Under the pieces are notes generated by a model that saw nothing but the letters and a program-made list of their open reading frames with translations, had not been told where the DNA came from and did not search any database. A stretch of DNA of 23,953 bases. It comes from Candidatus Woesearchaeota archaeon. GTDB taxonomy: Archaea; Nanobdellota; Nanobdellia; Woesearchaeales; GW2011-AR15. The number at the start of each line of letters is the position of its first letter. Position 1 is the stretch's first letter. Location: the NCBI GenBank assembly GCA_023701075.1, contig JAMPXQ010000001.1:1-23953 (forward strand). The letters are read 5' to 3'. The position numbers and the translations under genes were made by a program. Of the stretch, positions 13,608 to 21,057 are shown piece after piece.

Positions 13608-15017
13608 ATGGTAAATTCCATTGATGAGATATTTGATCCGGGTATTGCAGGCCATTATGCACGTATGATAGAATTATATGTCTCTTCAGGGAAGACGCAG
13701 AAAGATGCAAAAATAGAGGCAGATATTCTAAAGACAATGGCGAGTAGCCTGAATTCTAATGTAATAATAACCTATGCTGTTGAACCTGGCGGTAAGGTAA
13801 AGATAATTCATGACGATATAACAAACAGGACTGCAAATTACATTGATCAAAAGACTGATGCACGTGATATGTCACCCTTAGCCAATCTACCTAGATCTGA
13901 TAAAAGACCTGTTCCAAGTCAACTACAACATGACTTGCCTGAAATGGATCAGGTCCAAGGAAATGGTGGCAATAGCTTGGTTGCGATAGTCCTAAGCACG
14001 GTTGCTGCAGTGGGCCTAGTTGTAGCCTGCAGCACATATTTCGTGATTCCCTACATCTTTGAAGGCAAGCCGCTATTTCCTACAAGTATTCCTACGCTGA
14101 CACCGATATCTACCTATACACACACGCCACAACCTACAAGCACAGCTTTTCCGACTGAAATATTCATCCCTACACAGACACCGATACCTACCCAATTGCC
14201 TACAGAAACACCATTTCCGACACCGCTCCCGATGATTCAGACAGAGATGCCTACTCAGGCAGTGCTCCCCCAGGTTACGCAGGCAGCAAGCGAAATGATA
14301 TTGGATATCAACTCCTGTGTGGCTCAACTGGATTTGAGGAATACTGGCCTCTTCAACAATGACCCTTCATTCGGGCTGACCCTTGATACGACAATAGCCG
14401 ATGCCCTGCATATGATATCAGAGAAAAGCGGCCTTGTTCCAAATGATTCATTCAATAGGATCAGCAGATTATATGATTTCTTGATGTGGAAGACCAACCC
14501 TGATTTGTATGATAAGCCTTGGTCTTATAGCTGGGACAGGGACTTGGAGACTTTGACAATAGGAAGTCCTGATCAAGTCAGATTAAGAGATATCCAGAAT
14601 TATCAGCCCATTATGGATATATTGTGCAGATATGATGCTGATGATATGAAGCCAACTGGTTTTTCTCCTGATTCCGATGTTTTAAGCAATGCTTCAGGCG
14701 ATCAAAAAGCCTTGGCTGGATTCCTTCCTATTGGAATGGCATTGGCAAGCATGATGATTCCAATAGCTCCTGGATTATTAGCTTATGATGGAATCAAAAA
14801 AACCGGCATGGCAATCAGATCAGGTGGTTCATCCATGATCATTCCTTGGGCGTATGACGCAATAATACAACCTTACATCAATACTGCTCATGAAATTAAG
14901 AGCCTAGCTGCTGCAGGATATGATAAAATAGTGAATATTGCTCAAAAAGCAAGCAGCTATCTCTCTGTCATTAATGAGGAAATGTCAACAAAAAAATTAG
15001 AAATAGTCAAAAATTAA
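13608..15017 (+). CDS. Membrane-anchored surface protein with Thr/Pro-rich stalk, 469 aa
   Basis: I do not recognise the family, but the layout is clear. Residues 1-120 are a soluble, probably cytoplasmic, region with no recognised domain. A single strong membrane helix spans about 123-150. It is followed by a stalk of about 65 residues (158-222) built from repeats of the type PTxTPxPT with occasional Met and Gln, typical of extended, often O-glycosylated linkers. Beyond it is a domain of about 150 residues with two cysteines (237 and 340) that could pair outside the cell. A second hydrophobic segment (about 367-392) and an amphipathic tail may bind the membrane again. It is transcribed alone from the TATA box at 13558 and runs tail-to-tail with the thermosome gene. 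Confidence 0.7.
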   Translation: MVNSIDEIFDPGIAGHYARMIELYVSSGKTQKDAKIEADILKTMASSLNSNVIITYAVEPGGKVKIIHDDITNRTANYIDQKTDARDMSPLANLPRSDKRPVPSQLQHDLPEMDQVQGNGGNSLVAIVLSTVAAVGLVVACSTYFVIPYIFEGKPLFPTSIPTLTPISTYTHTPQPTSTAFPTEIFIPTQTPIPTQLPTETPFPTPLPMIQTEMPTQAVLPQVTQAASEMILDINSCVAQLDLRNTGLFNNDPSFGLTLDTTIADALHMISEKSGLVPNDSFNRISRLYDFLMWKTNPDLYDKPWSYSWDRDLETLTIGSPDQVRLRDIQNYQPIMDILCRYDADDMKPTGFSPDSDVLSNASGDQKALAGFLPIGMALASMMIPIAPGLLAYDGIKKTGMAIRSGGSSMIIPWAYDAIIQPYINTAHEIKSLAAAGYDKIVNIAQKASSYLSVINEEMSTKKLEIVKN

Positions 15018-15029
15018 GATAATTAATAA

Positions 15030-16646
15030 TCACATCTCCATATTTTCATCATGCCCTCTGGGCATGGCTTGTGGCTTCTCTCCTGAAGCAATGACATCGT
15101 CAATCCTAAGGATCATTGTCGCGACTTCAGTCGCTGAGCTCACAGCCTGGGTCTTTATTTTCAGAGGCTCGATGACACCTTCTTTCCAGGCGTCCATGAC
15201 TTTTCCAGTGAAGACATTTATCCCTGCGCTGATCTCTCCCTTGTCATGCGCTGACTTAAGTTCTGCCAGGCAGTCGATAGGGTCAAGTCCTGCGTTCTCT
15301 GCAAGAGTCCTAGGTATTATCTCCATGGCTTCAGCAAATGCCCTGACAGCCAGCTGCTCTCTTCCTGACAGTGTCTGTGAGTAGTCCATGATTGCCTTGC
15401 TTAGTTCCATCTCAGGGCTTCCTGCTCCGCCGACAATCTTTCCTGTCTTTAGTGCAGCCATGAGGTCTCCTATAGCATCCTGCATCGCCCTCTCTGCTTC
15501 ACCTGTAACATGCTCTGTGCTTCCTCTGACAAGTATAGTCACAGATTTTGCGTGCTTGCATTCTCTTACAAAGGTCATGTTCTCATTCCCGACTTTTGAT
15601 TCTTCGACGACACCTGACTGGCCAAGGTCTTTTGAAGACAGATCTTCAAGATTTGTCACAATCCTACCTCCAGTGGCCTTTGAAAGCTTATCCATATCGC
15701 TCTTCTTTATCCTTCTTGCAGCATATATCCCATTCTTTGCAAGGAAATGCTGCGCTATGTCATCTATGCCTTTTTGGCAGAACACGACATTCGCTCCGAC
15801 AGATAATATTTTATTGACCATGTCTTTGAGCATCTTCTCTTCCATGTCTAAGAATGCCTGGAGCTGTCCTGGATCGGTTATCTGTATCTTTGCATCAGTC
15901 TCTGTATTCCTTATCTCAAGTGCAGAATCTATGAGTGCAATCTTAGAATTCTTGACAGATTTAGGCATGCCGCTATGCACCCTTTCCTTATCTAGGACAA
16001 TTCCTTCGATAAGTTCAGACTCATCGACGCTTCCGCCTTGCTTCTTCTCTATCTTTATATCATCTGAATCTATGCTGCCATCTGAATTGATGACTTGAGT
16101 TACAGCCTTTACAGTTATGCTGGAGAGCTTGGTCTTATTGGCCTCAGCGCCTTTGCCTGTCATTGCAGTCTCAGCAATCTTGATCAAGAGATCAGTATCC
16201 TTGACAGTGACTGGCTTTGCAATCCTATTCAAGACGACAAGAGCTTTTTCAGATGCCATCAGATAGCCTTTAACGATGACAGTAGGATGTATCTCCTTAT
16301 CCAGGAGGTCTTCTGCCCTCTTGAGGAGTTCACCTGCAAGGACAACTGCAGTAGTCGTGCCGTCTCCTACTTCATTTTCCTGTGTCTTCGCGACTTCTAC
16401 TATCATCTTTGCAGCCGGATGCTCCACATGCATCTCCTTTAGGATTGTCACACCATCATTTGTGACAATGACATCTCCAAGAGAATCCACAAGCATCTTG
16501 TCCATGCCCTTTGGCCCAAGTGTAGTCCTGACAGTCTCAGCAATCAGCTTCCCTGCCATGATATTGTTCCTCTGTGCATTCCTGCCCTGCTTTCGCTGTG
16601 TATTCTCTGGCAATATGAATATTGGTTGTATGTTATCCTTGCTCAT
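15030..16646 (-). CDS. Thermosome subunit (group II chaperonin)
   Basis: The archaeal thermosome is an ATP-driven double-ring folding machine. The 538-aa product is full length and has the family signatures [12 protein letters not shown] (41-52), the ATPase motif GDGTTTAV (94-101), the central [14 protein letters not shown] segment and the C-terminal [20 protein letters not shown] with [14 protein letters not shown]. The C-terminal tail ends in [11 protein letters not shown] rather than the Gly-Gly-Met repeats of some homologues. A GGTGAT ribosome-binding site (16657-16652, minus strand) is 5 nt before the ATG, and a TATA box lies at 16684-16694. It is transcribed alone. Whether other chaperonin subunits exist elsewhere is unknown, so I give no letter to the gene name. 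Confidence 0.97.
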   Translation of the reverse strand: MSKDNIQPIFILPENTQRKQGRNAQRNNIMAGKLIAETVRTTLGPKGMDKMLVDSLGDVIVTNDGVTILKEMHVEHPAAKMIVEVAKTQENEVGDGTTTAVVLAGELLKRAEDLLDKEIHPTVIVKGYLMASEKALVVLNRIAKPVTVKDTDLLIKIAETAMTGKGAEANKTKLSSITVKAVTQVINSDGSIDSDDIKIEKKQGGSVDESELIEGIVLDKERVHSGMPKSVKNSKIALIDSALEIRNTETDAKIQITDPGQLQAFLDMEEKMLKDMVNKILSVGANVVFCQKGIDDIAQHFLAKNGIYAARRIKKSDMDKLSKATGGRIVTNLEDLSSKDLGQSGVVEESKVGNENMTFVRECKHAKSVTILVRGSTEHVTGEAERAMQDAIGDLMAALKTGKIVGGAGSPEMELSKAIMDYSQTLSGREQLAVRAFAEAMEIIPRTLAENAGLDPIDCLAELKSAHDKGEISAGINVFTGKVMDAWKEGVIEPLKIKTQAVSSATEVATMILRIDDVIASGEKPQAMPRGHDENMEM

Positions 16647-16683
16647 AAAAAATCACCCTTGGTGACTGGAGAAAAGACCACCT

Positions 16684-16694
16684 AATTTAAAGGT
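16684..16694 (-). promoter_or_regulatory. TATA box of the thermosome gene
   Basis: The minus strand reads CTTTAAATTA, about 40 nt before the start codon, with the GGTGAT site between. Confidence 0.6.
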
Positions 16695-16788
16695 TGTGAA
16701 AAAAATAAAGAGGAAAAAATCTGCAGGGCAACACATGGCAAGCACAAAATGAAAATATATTCAGAAAAAAAGGAAAACTTTGGCAATC

Positions 16789-16869
16789 CTATTCGATGAT
16801 GCCTATTATTCTCCCACTTAAATCCCTGACGACTAATGCATTCCTTGGTATCTCCTTTTCCATCAACAT
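16789..16869 (-). CDS. Possible 26-aa peptide gene in the 426-nt gap before the thermosome
   Basis: On the minus strand ATG 16869 opens a 26-codon frame, beginning MLMEKEIPRNALVV and ending SGRIIGIIE, then TAG. GGGTG lies about 10 nt upstream and TATA-like elements sit further up (16905-16930). The sequence reads as a small beta-hairpin-like peptide with alternating hydrophobic residues, and its codons (ATA, AGG, AGA) match the neighbouring genes. A five-codon frame ends just before it. It lies between the 17073 gene and the thermosome promoter, on the same strand. The rest of the gap (about 16647-16788 and 16870-17072) holds only promoter elements and a short palindrome. Evidence is moderate. 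Confidence 0.45.
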   Translation of the reverse strand: MLMEKEIPRNALVVRDLSGRIIGIIE

Positions 16870-16904
16870 ATCAAGCACCCTTTCTCATTTTTAATGTATG
16901 TTAG

Positions 16905-16930
16905 TATACAAATATATATACTGATATATA
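16905..16930 (-). promoter_or_regulatory. Tandem TATA-like elements before the 26-aa frame
   Basis: The minus strand holds TTTATATATC and then TATATATATTTG, two candidate TATA boxes about 12 nt apart that could drive the 16869 frame. Part of the sequence could also act as a TATA box on the plus strand. Confidence 0.35.
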
Positions 16931-16970
16931 AAGGTTTCGTTGATAGAAAATATCAAGTAAATAGAACTGA

Positions 16971-16987
16971 TAATGCATTTTGCATTA
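16971..16987. repeat. Inverted repeat TAATGCA-TTT-TGCATTA
   Basis: Seven-base arms are perfectly complementary around a 3-nt centre, in the gap downstream of the 17073 gene. It could be a weak hairpin or a binding site; no neighbouring promoter clearly claims it. Confidence 0.35.
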
Positions 16988-17072
16988 ATGCTGGTCAAAA
17001 GAGGTTGGATTTTTGCTTGCTAATTAGAGCTGTTAAAAAAGGGTTTAAGAAATAAAATAATAATTGACAAAA

Positions 17073-17555
17073 TTAGTTTTTTTGTTTAGATCTCTTTTCT
17101 TCGTCTCGGACATTATGCCAATGACTTGCATTTGCTTTTACTGTTCCGGCCGTTCCAATTGAAGCTAAATACCATACTGTTGCACCGATAAGTGCTGCTC
17201 CTGCAAAAAGCCCAATTATCTCAGGGACATATTGAGAGGCTAAATTAGTTAATGCATCTTGAGAATTTGCACAATTATATGCATCAGGATTCATTATAAC
17301 TTCATATAAATCAGTGCCTTTTGGTACGTTACATAGTGGATCTTGGTATGCGGAACCATGGCTTGTAATTGCATTTAATCCATTCTGGACTTTTATGCCT
17401 TCAAGCATCAATCTTTCACCGAAAGAATGATACATTTCAACAAGATTGCTTAAATTCTGCTGTGCTGCATGTGCTGCGTTTGCCAAATATGGCTGTGCAG
17501 TATGCATCATTTCGTTTGATTTTTGTACTATGTTTGTATAAAGTGTGTTTACCAT
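17073..17555 (-). CDS. Hypothetical protein with one C-terminal membrane helix, 160 aa
   Basis: Unrecognised family. The first 65 residues are helical and Ala/Gln/Asn-rich with no signal peptide, then comes a segment with Cys75 and Cys95, and a single membrane helix at about 111-134 (PEIIGLFAGAALIGATVWYL). The last 25 residues are charged and probably cytoplasmic, which puts the N-terminal part outside if the positive-inside rule holds, although no leader peptide is present. The gene starts at ATG 17555 only a few nucleotides after the predicted transcript start. A perfect inverted repeat (17555-17575) overlaps that start, so it is likely to be tightly controlled. Function unknown. Confidence 0.65.
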   Translation of the reverse strand: MVNTLYTNIVQKSNEMMHTAQPYLANAAHAAQQNLSNLVEMYHSFGERLMLEGIKVQNGLNAITSHGSAYQDPLCNVPKGTDLYEVIMNPDAYNCANSQDALTNLASQYVPEIIGLFAGAALIGATVWYLASIGTAGTVKANASHWHNVRDEEKRSKQKN

Positions 17556-17575
17556 ATTACTACTATTTAGTAATA
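17555..17575. promoter_or_regulatory. Perfect inverted repeat TATTACTA-N5-TAGTAATA over the transcript start
   Basis: Eight-base arms are perfectly complementary around CTATT. The repeat lies between the TATA box (17579-17587) and the start codon of the 17073 gene, so a bound protein would block initiation. Its core TACTA-N5-TAGTA matches the site at 13059-13073. Confidence 0.6.
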
Positions 17576-17578
17576 ACT

Positions 17579-17587
17579 ATATAAATG
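17579..17587 (-). promoter_or_regulatory. TATA box of the 17073 gene
   Basis: The minus strand reads AACATTTATATAG, with the predicted start site near 17560 and ATG at 17555, so the message is almost leaderless. Confidence 0.65.
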
Positions 17588-17670
17588 TTATGTTAATAAA
17601 CATTAAACTATTTGGTTTAACCGCCAAAATAAAAAAACCTTAAGAATATGCATATTATCATAATTGGATC

Positions 17671-18219
17671 ATGCAATTGGAAGAAATCACTGATATGAAT
17701 TTTCTGATGATGTTCTATGACCCTATGGAACAGATATGGCCTGACCCATCCGGACTTCTAGGATTTAAGAAGGAGTTTATGTTCTACGAAGGCATGTTTA
17801 ATTCATTGGAATATTTCCGTTCATTGTTGAGCAATAAGAAATGGCAAAGAGCTGACTTGATTGCACATGCTTGTTCTGCGTTATACGCAACTGCGCTGCA
17901 TCTAGAGGAAAATGAAAAGCATATTCTTGATGACAAAGCTGATTCATATATCCCAAGAGAGACAATAAAAGATGCAAAAAAAACTGTACAGATTTATAAG
18001 GAAGGAAGTAACCTGCCCAGCAATTTAGCATATCTTCCGCAATATCAAATGGAAATATCTGGAAAATACAATGCTAAACGTCCTGGATTCTATGAAGGGA
18101 TGGCTGCCGGGTTTCAATGCATGGCTGAAAGTTTGAAATCCAGGAATATTGACGTAAAAGACTATGCATCAACAATCATTGTTGAGCTAGGCTACCATAT
18201 CGTTATGAATAGGAAATAA
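17671..18219 (+). CDS. Hypothetical protein, 182 aa
   Basis: I do not recognise this family. The product is soluble-looking and mostly helical, with an aromatic and acidic N-terminal third (MMFYDPMEQIWPDPSG), a central helix pair around ADLIAHACSALYATALHLEENEKH, and a C-terminal GMAAGFQCMAESL segment. The pattern of helices and the spaced His/Cys residues could suit a helical-bundle fold, but no metal motif is convincing. The start at 17671 lacks a ribosome-binding site; an A-rich TATA-like element near 17625-17635 would allow a short leader, and an in-frame ATG at 17695 is an alternative. It runs tail-to-tail with the DUF59 gene 15 nt away. Confidence 0.6.
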   Translation: MQLEEITDMNFLMMFYDPMEQIWPDPSGLLGFKKEFMFYEGMFNSLEYFRSLLSNKKWQRADLIAHACSALYATALHLEENEKHILDDKADSYIPRETIKDAKKTVQIYKEGSNLPSNLAYLPQYQMEISGKYNAKRPGFYEGMAAGFQCMAESLKSRNIDVKDYASTIIVELGYHIVMNRK

Positions 18220-18234
18220 AGCTCGCAAAAGAGA

Positions 18235-18525
18235 CTAGACCCCAAACATCATACGAAGTTCTTCGCTGGGTTCCCATGGCGGCTCAAAAGTGACATCTAT
18301 CTTCACGTCAGCTATCTCCTTGAATCTTGTCTTTATTGCGTCTTCTATCATATCCAGGAGCATGGGTCCATAAGGGCACATGGGTGTTGTGAATGTCATT
18401 ATGATCTTCACTGATTCCTTCTTCACTTCAATCTCATAGATCAAGCCTAATGTCCAGACATCCATCTGCAGCTCAGGGTCATTTACTGTCTTTAGGACTT
18501 CCATGACGTCTTCTTTTGTAGCCAT
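18235..18525 (-). CDS. DUF59/MIP18 family iron-sulfur cluster assembly protein
   Basis: The 96-aa product is a single MIP18-like (SufT/PaaD-type) domain. Signatures are VNDPELQMDVWTLGLIYEIEV (14-34), where the family has DPE(L/I)xxxVxxLGLI, and TFTTPMCPYGPML (44-56) with the conserved Cys50. Relatives help deliver iron-sulfur clusters to target proteins. A TATA box (18547-18556) is centred about 26 nt before the ATG, so the message is leaderless or nearly so. It is divergent from the archease gene, 106 nt away. Confidence 0.92.
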   Translation of the reverse strand: MATKEDVMEVLKTVNDPELQMDVWTLGLIYEIEVKKESVKIIMTFTTPMCPYGPMLLDMIEDAIKTRFKEIADVKIDVTFEPPWEPSEELRMMFGV

Positions 18526-18546
18526 CCATGTAAGAGAAACAAGAAG

Positions 18547-18556
18547 TTATAAAAAA
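18547..18556 (-). promoter_or_regulatory. TATA box of the DUF59 gene
   Basis: The minus strand reads TTTTTTATAA, centred about 26 nt before ATG 18525. Confidence 0.6.
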
Positions 18557-18598
18557 GTTGTGTTTTGATGATACCTATCTTTATAGGGCAGACAGCAG

Positions 18599-18608
18599 CA
18601 TTTATTAA
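18599..18608 (+). promoter_or_regulatory. TATA box of the archease gene
   Basis: CATTTATTAA is centred about 29 nt before ATG 18632, giving a leaderless or near-leaderless message. Confidence 0.55.
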
Positions 18609-18631
18609 ACCAGGGCTTTTCCTTTGGATAT

Positions 18632-19039
18632 ATGTTCAGATATCATAACCATACGGCTGATGTCCTGATAGAGGCTGAAGGTAAATATATAGAAGAAGCA
18701 TTTTCTGAAGCCGCCATAGGGATGTTCAACCTGCTTACAGACATAACGAAAATAACAGCAGAGAAGCCGATCAGTATAAATGTCAAAGCAGAGACATTAG
18801 AGAAACTATTGTTTGATTTCCTTGATGAATTGATATTCCTTATGGATACAGAACAGATGATATTCTCAAAGTTTGAGGATATGAAGATAACTGAAGATTT
18901 CACGCTGGAATGTACTGCAATAGGGGATACTGCATCAAAATATGAGACACACGGAGACATAAAAGCCCCTACATACAACCAGATGTCGATAGAAAAGACT
19001 ACTGAAAGCTATAGGATTAGGTTTGTAGTAGATATATAA
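18632..19039 (+). CDS. Archease, cofactor of the RtcB RNA ligase
   Basis: Archease activates RtcB, the ligase that joins tRNA halves after intron removal, by promoting guanylylation and turnover. The 135-aa product shows the family pattern: HTADVLIEAEG (7-17) with the conserved Asp10, FSEAAIGMFNLLTD, LEKLLFDFLDELIFLMDTEQ (56-75), IKAPTYNQMSIE near the C-terminus, and a final VVDI with the conserved Asp. It is transcribed alone and leaderless. Its presence fits the intron-containing tRNA-Tyr at 11766-11893. The ligase gene itself is not in the window. Confidence 0.93.
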   Translation: MFRYHNHTADVLIEAEGKYIEEAFSEAAIGMFNLLTDITKITAEKPISINVKAETLEKLLFDFLDELIFLMDTEQMIFSKFEDMKITEDFTLECTAIGDTASKYETHGDIKAPTYNQMSIEKTTESYRIRFVVDI

Positions 19040-19087
19040 CTAATTAGGTTTACTTTTTAAATATAGTTCTGGTTGCTGCACCACTAT

Positions 19088-19104
19088 AACTACTATAAAG
19101 TAAC
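19088..19104. promoter_or_regulatory. Degenerate TACTA-type inverted repeat
   Basis: AACTACTATAAAGTAAC lies just upstream of the TATA box of the 19149 gene, at nearly the same distance as the site at 13059 from its TATA box, and the intervening A-rich sequence is similar. The arms are imperfect, so it is a weaker candidate for the same regulator. Confidence 0.35.
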
Positions 19105-19117
19105 AAAAAACGAAACA

Positions 19118-19126
19118 TTTATATAG
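19118..19126 (+). promoter_or_regulatory. TATA box of the 19149 gene
   Basis: TTTATATAG, in the recurring context AACATTTATATA, is centred 27 nt before ATG 19149, so the message is leaderless. Confidence 0.65.
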
Positions 19127-19148
19127 TTAAGGTTCTGTTACTACTCTT

Positions 19149-19490
19149 ATGTTAAAACAAATCTCAGTCAGGTCGATCGCAAGCACAGGCGCTTCTGTGA
19201 AGAAGATGTATGACGAAGCCCAGACATATCTTGAGAACATAGGTTTCAAGAAGACAGAGCTCATGTCTGTGACAGATTCTGGAAACACATTCAGAAGCTA
19301 CATTTTCACGCAAGGGAAAGAGAAAGTCCTCCTTGAGATGAAACAAGACCCTGTAGAAGAGATGCTAAAGCTCGTCTTCTCTCCGATGGAGATAAAATTT
19401 GTGCATGATATCCTTCTCATGAGATTCAATCAGCTTGGGAAAGAGAAAGGCATATTCATCTACGAAGGGAACCCCCATATAGACGGATAG
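19149..19490 (+). CDS. Hypothetical protein, 113 aa
   Basis: Unrecognised family. The product is soluble, with an alpha-helical first third (AQTYLENIGFKKTE), a strand pair (GNTFRSYIFTQGKEKVLLEMKQ) and a C-terminal helix (IKFVHDILLMRFNQLGKEKG), the order of a small alpha/beta domain. There is no signal peptide, membrane helix or Cys pair. It is leaderless from a strong TATA box that has an imperfect TACTA-type repeat upstream, so it may share control with the VIT1 divergent region and the 17073 gene. Downstream are T-tracts facing the L11 gene. Confidence 0.6.
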   Translation: MLKQISVRSIASTGASVKKMYDEAQTYLENIGFKKTELMSVTDSGNTFRSYIFTQGKEKVLLEMKQDPVEEMLKLVFSPMEIKFVHDILLMRFNQLGKEKGIFIYEGNPHIDG

Positions 19491-19517
19491 TAATACGAAA
19501 TTAATTATTTTTAGGCA

Positions 19518-19546
19518 TTTTTTTGAGAAAGTTTCAAAGTTTTTTT
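19518..19546 (+). terminator. T-tract terminators of the 19149 gene
   Basis: Two runs of seven T (19518-19524 and 19540-19546) lie after the stop codon in the gap between convergent genes. Confidence 0.45.
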
Positions 19547-19590
19547 GATATGTTAACATAAGCTTATTGAAGAACATACTGAAGACACAC

Positions 19591-19616
19591 AAAAAAACAT
19601 GAATTATTAAAAAAAA
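19591..19616 (-). terminator. T-tract terminators of the L11 gene
   Basis: On the minus strand runs of eight and seven T follow the L11 stop codon, opposing the tracts of the convergent gene. Confidence 0.45.
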
Positions 19617-19624
19617 TATTAAAC

Positions 19625-20341
19625 CTATTTCTTAGCAGGCTCTGCTTTCTCCTCTGGTGCCAACTCATTGATGATAAGCATCGGGATACCGGCTTCGACA
19701 AGGCCTTTCCTGATTTCCTTATTGGTCTTGCCTGCAAGAGCAGTGATGAGGGTCTTGGCCTTATTCGTGTATTCAGTCCTCTTCTCCTCAATCTCTTTCT
19801 GCAATTTCTTCTTCTCTTCTTCAAGAGCTTTGAGCTCAGCTGCGCTAAGTTCAGTCTTACCTGACTTGATCTTTTCGTCAAATAGCCCTTTTTCCAAATC
19901 CTTGAAAGTCTCTGGGACTGCTTTTCCTTCGACCATGATGCCCATGCTCTGGCATGTTCCCATTATCTCTTTCACTCTTTCTTTTGCACTTTTCCCTAGA
20001 AGAGCATCTTCCTTCATCTTTGCAATCTTGATAATCTGCTCGATCTTGAGATCTGCGACAAGTGCAGAATTCGGGTTCCCGCTTCCTTTCTGTACGCCAG
20101 CCTCTTTGATGATGAGCTGTGACGCTGGAGGCGTTCCGACTGTGATTGTGTATTCTTTAGTCTCTGTATTCACGGCAACCTTCACTGGGACACTCATTCC
20201 CTTGAATGCCTGTGTCTTTTGGTTGATATCAGAAACGACCTTACCGATGTTAACTCCGAGTGGACCTATAGCTGGTCCTAGTGGTGGAGCTGCAGTAGCT
20301 TTACCCCCTTCAACTAATACTTGAACTGTTTCAGTAGCCAT
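19625..20341 (-). CDS. rpl11: Ribosomal protein uL11 with an unusual C-terminal extension
   Basis: uL11 binds 23S rRNA at the GTPase-associated centre. Residues 1-155 are a normal archaeal L11: the Pro-rich GGKATAAPPLGPAIGPLGVN (12-31), GTPPASQLIIKEAG (69-82) and the rRNA-binding LLGKSAKERVKEIMGTCQSMGI (115-135). Archaeal L11 usually stops near 160-165 aa, but this one runs to 238. The extra part has a charged probable coiled coil (about 165-195) and then a compact helical segment ending in GIPMLIINEL and a Lys/Glu tail. The TATA box (20363-20370) is 25 nt before the ATG, so translation is leaderless. It is not next to L1, L10 or Spt5 genes, unlike in many archaea. Confidence 0.95.
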   Translation of the reverse strand: MATETVQVLVEGGKATAAPPLGPAIGPLGVNIGKVVSDINQKTQAFKGMSVPVKVAVNTETKEYTITVGTPPASQLIIKEAGVQKGSGNPNSALVADLKIEQIIKIAKMKEDALLGKSAKERVKEIMGTCQSMGIMVEGKAVPETFKDLEKGLFDEKIKSGKTELSAAELKALEEEKKKLQKEIEEKRTEYTNKAKTLITALAGKTNKEIRKGLVEAGIPMLIINELAPEEKAEPAKK

Positions 20342-20362
20342 AGTCCAATGAATTTAGAGTTG

Positions 20363-20370
20363 ATTTAAAA
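20363..20370 (-). promoter_or_regulatory. TATA box of the L11 gene
   Basis: The minus strand reads TTTTAAAT, centred 25 nt before ATG 20341, which implies a leaderless ribosomal-protein message. Confidence 0.65.
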
Positions 20371-20395
20371 AGTTTTTGATAAAGAAAGAATAAGG

Positions 20396-20403
20396 TTTAA
20401 AAA
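20396..20403 (+). promoter_or_regulatory. TATA box deciding the start at 20426
   Basis: TTTAAAAA is centred about 26 nt before ATG 20426. It excludes the in-frame TTG at 20408, which would lie upstream of the transcript. Confidence 0.6.
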
Positions 20404-20425
20404 CCCCTTGATTTTCATTTCAATT

Positions 20426-20944
20426 ATGGAAGAAGAATCAATGGATGTCCTAGAAAAACAACCGTGTCCGATGTGCCACAAAGATACCCTGACATTGAGA
20501 GAGATGCAAAGGGAGATCCCTTTTTTTGGAGTATGCTTCATTTTCTCTATGGACTGCACTAACTGTGACTACCATCTTGCAGATGTAGAGACAGATAAAG
20601 CCGGAAAGCCTGTCAAATACACATTGAAAGTAGAATCAGAGGCAGACCTAAGCATCAGGGTCATAAAAGGCAGCCATGCGACTGTAAAGGTCCCTAGGCT
20701 GTGCGAGATAACGCCAGGACCTGTCTCAAATGGATACGTGACAAATGTAGAAGGTATTTTGAATAGGATAAAAAAGGTCATCGAAGACCAGAAAGACGAT
20801 GAGGATCCTCAGGTCAGGACAAAAGCAAAAAACCAGCTGAAGAAGATACAAAGAGTACTTTGGGGCAGGGACCCAATAGATCTGGTTATATCAGATCCTA
20901 CCGGAAACTCTGCAATTGTCAGCGAGAAGGCTGTGAAAGCTTAG
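20426..20944 (+). CDS. ZPR1-related zinc-finger protein
   Basis: The 172-aa product is a single ZPR1-type unit as found in archaea. A four-cysteine finger, CPMC (14-17) and CTNC (44-47), encloses the linking segment with REIPFFGVCFIFSMDC, and a downstream beta domain contains RVIKGSHATVKVPRLCEITPGP and a G-Y-V-T-N-VEGIL stretch, as in ZPR1. Eukaryotic ZPR1 binds and helps fold elongation factor 1A; an analogous role here is inferred. I chose ATG 20426 because the TATA box at 20396-20403 makes it leaderless. It is divergent from the L11 gene, linking two translation-related genes in one promoter region. Confidence 0.9.
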   Translation: MEEESMDVLEKQPCPMCHKDTLTLREMQREIPFFGVCFIFSMDCTNCDYHLADVETDKAGKPVKYTLKVESEADLSIRVIKGSHATVKVPRLCEITPGPVSNGYVTNVEGILNRIKKVIEDQKDDEDPQVRTKAKNQLKKIQRVLWGRDPIDLVISDPTGNSAIVSEKAVKA

Positions 20945-21038
20945 ATTAGTTATTTAGACTTCTTATTTTGATTGGGTTAAGTTAAGTTGCATAACACATT
21001 TAGATTATATATATATCTCCATAAAAAACAGCAATAAT

Positions 21039-21057
21039 AAAAAAATCTTAAAAAAAA
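21039..21057 (-). terminator. T-tract terminator of the 488-aa orphan gene
   Basis: On the minus strand runs of eight and seven T follow immediately after the stop codon at 21058. Confidence 0.45.

Noticed and set aside
15388..16098. 236-aa open frame on the plus strand
   Set aside because: It is the antisense shadow of the thermosome gene, with Ser/Phe-rich translation and no promoter or ribosome-binding site.
16973..17023. 16-codon frame on the plus strand (MHFALMLVKRG...)
   Set aside because: Too short, no ribosome-binding site, and it merely runs through the palindrome at 16971-16987.
19668..20324. 218-aa open frame on the plus strand
   Set aside because: It lies opposite the L11 gene; the translation is low-complexity Ser/Phe/Leu and the L11 frame is unmistakable.
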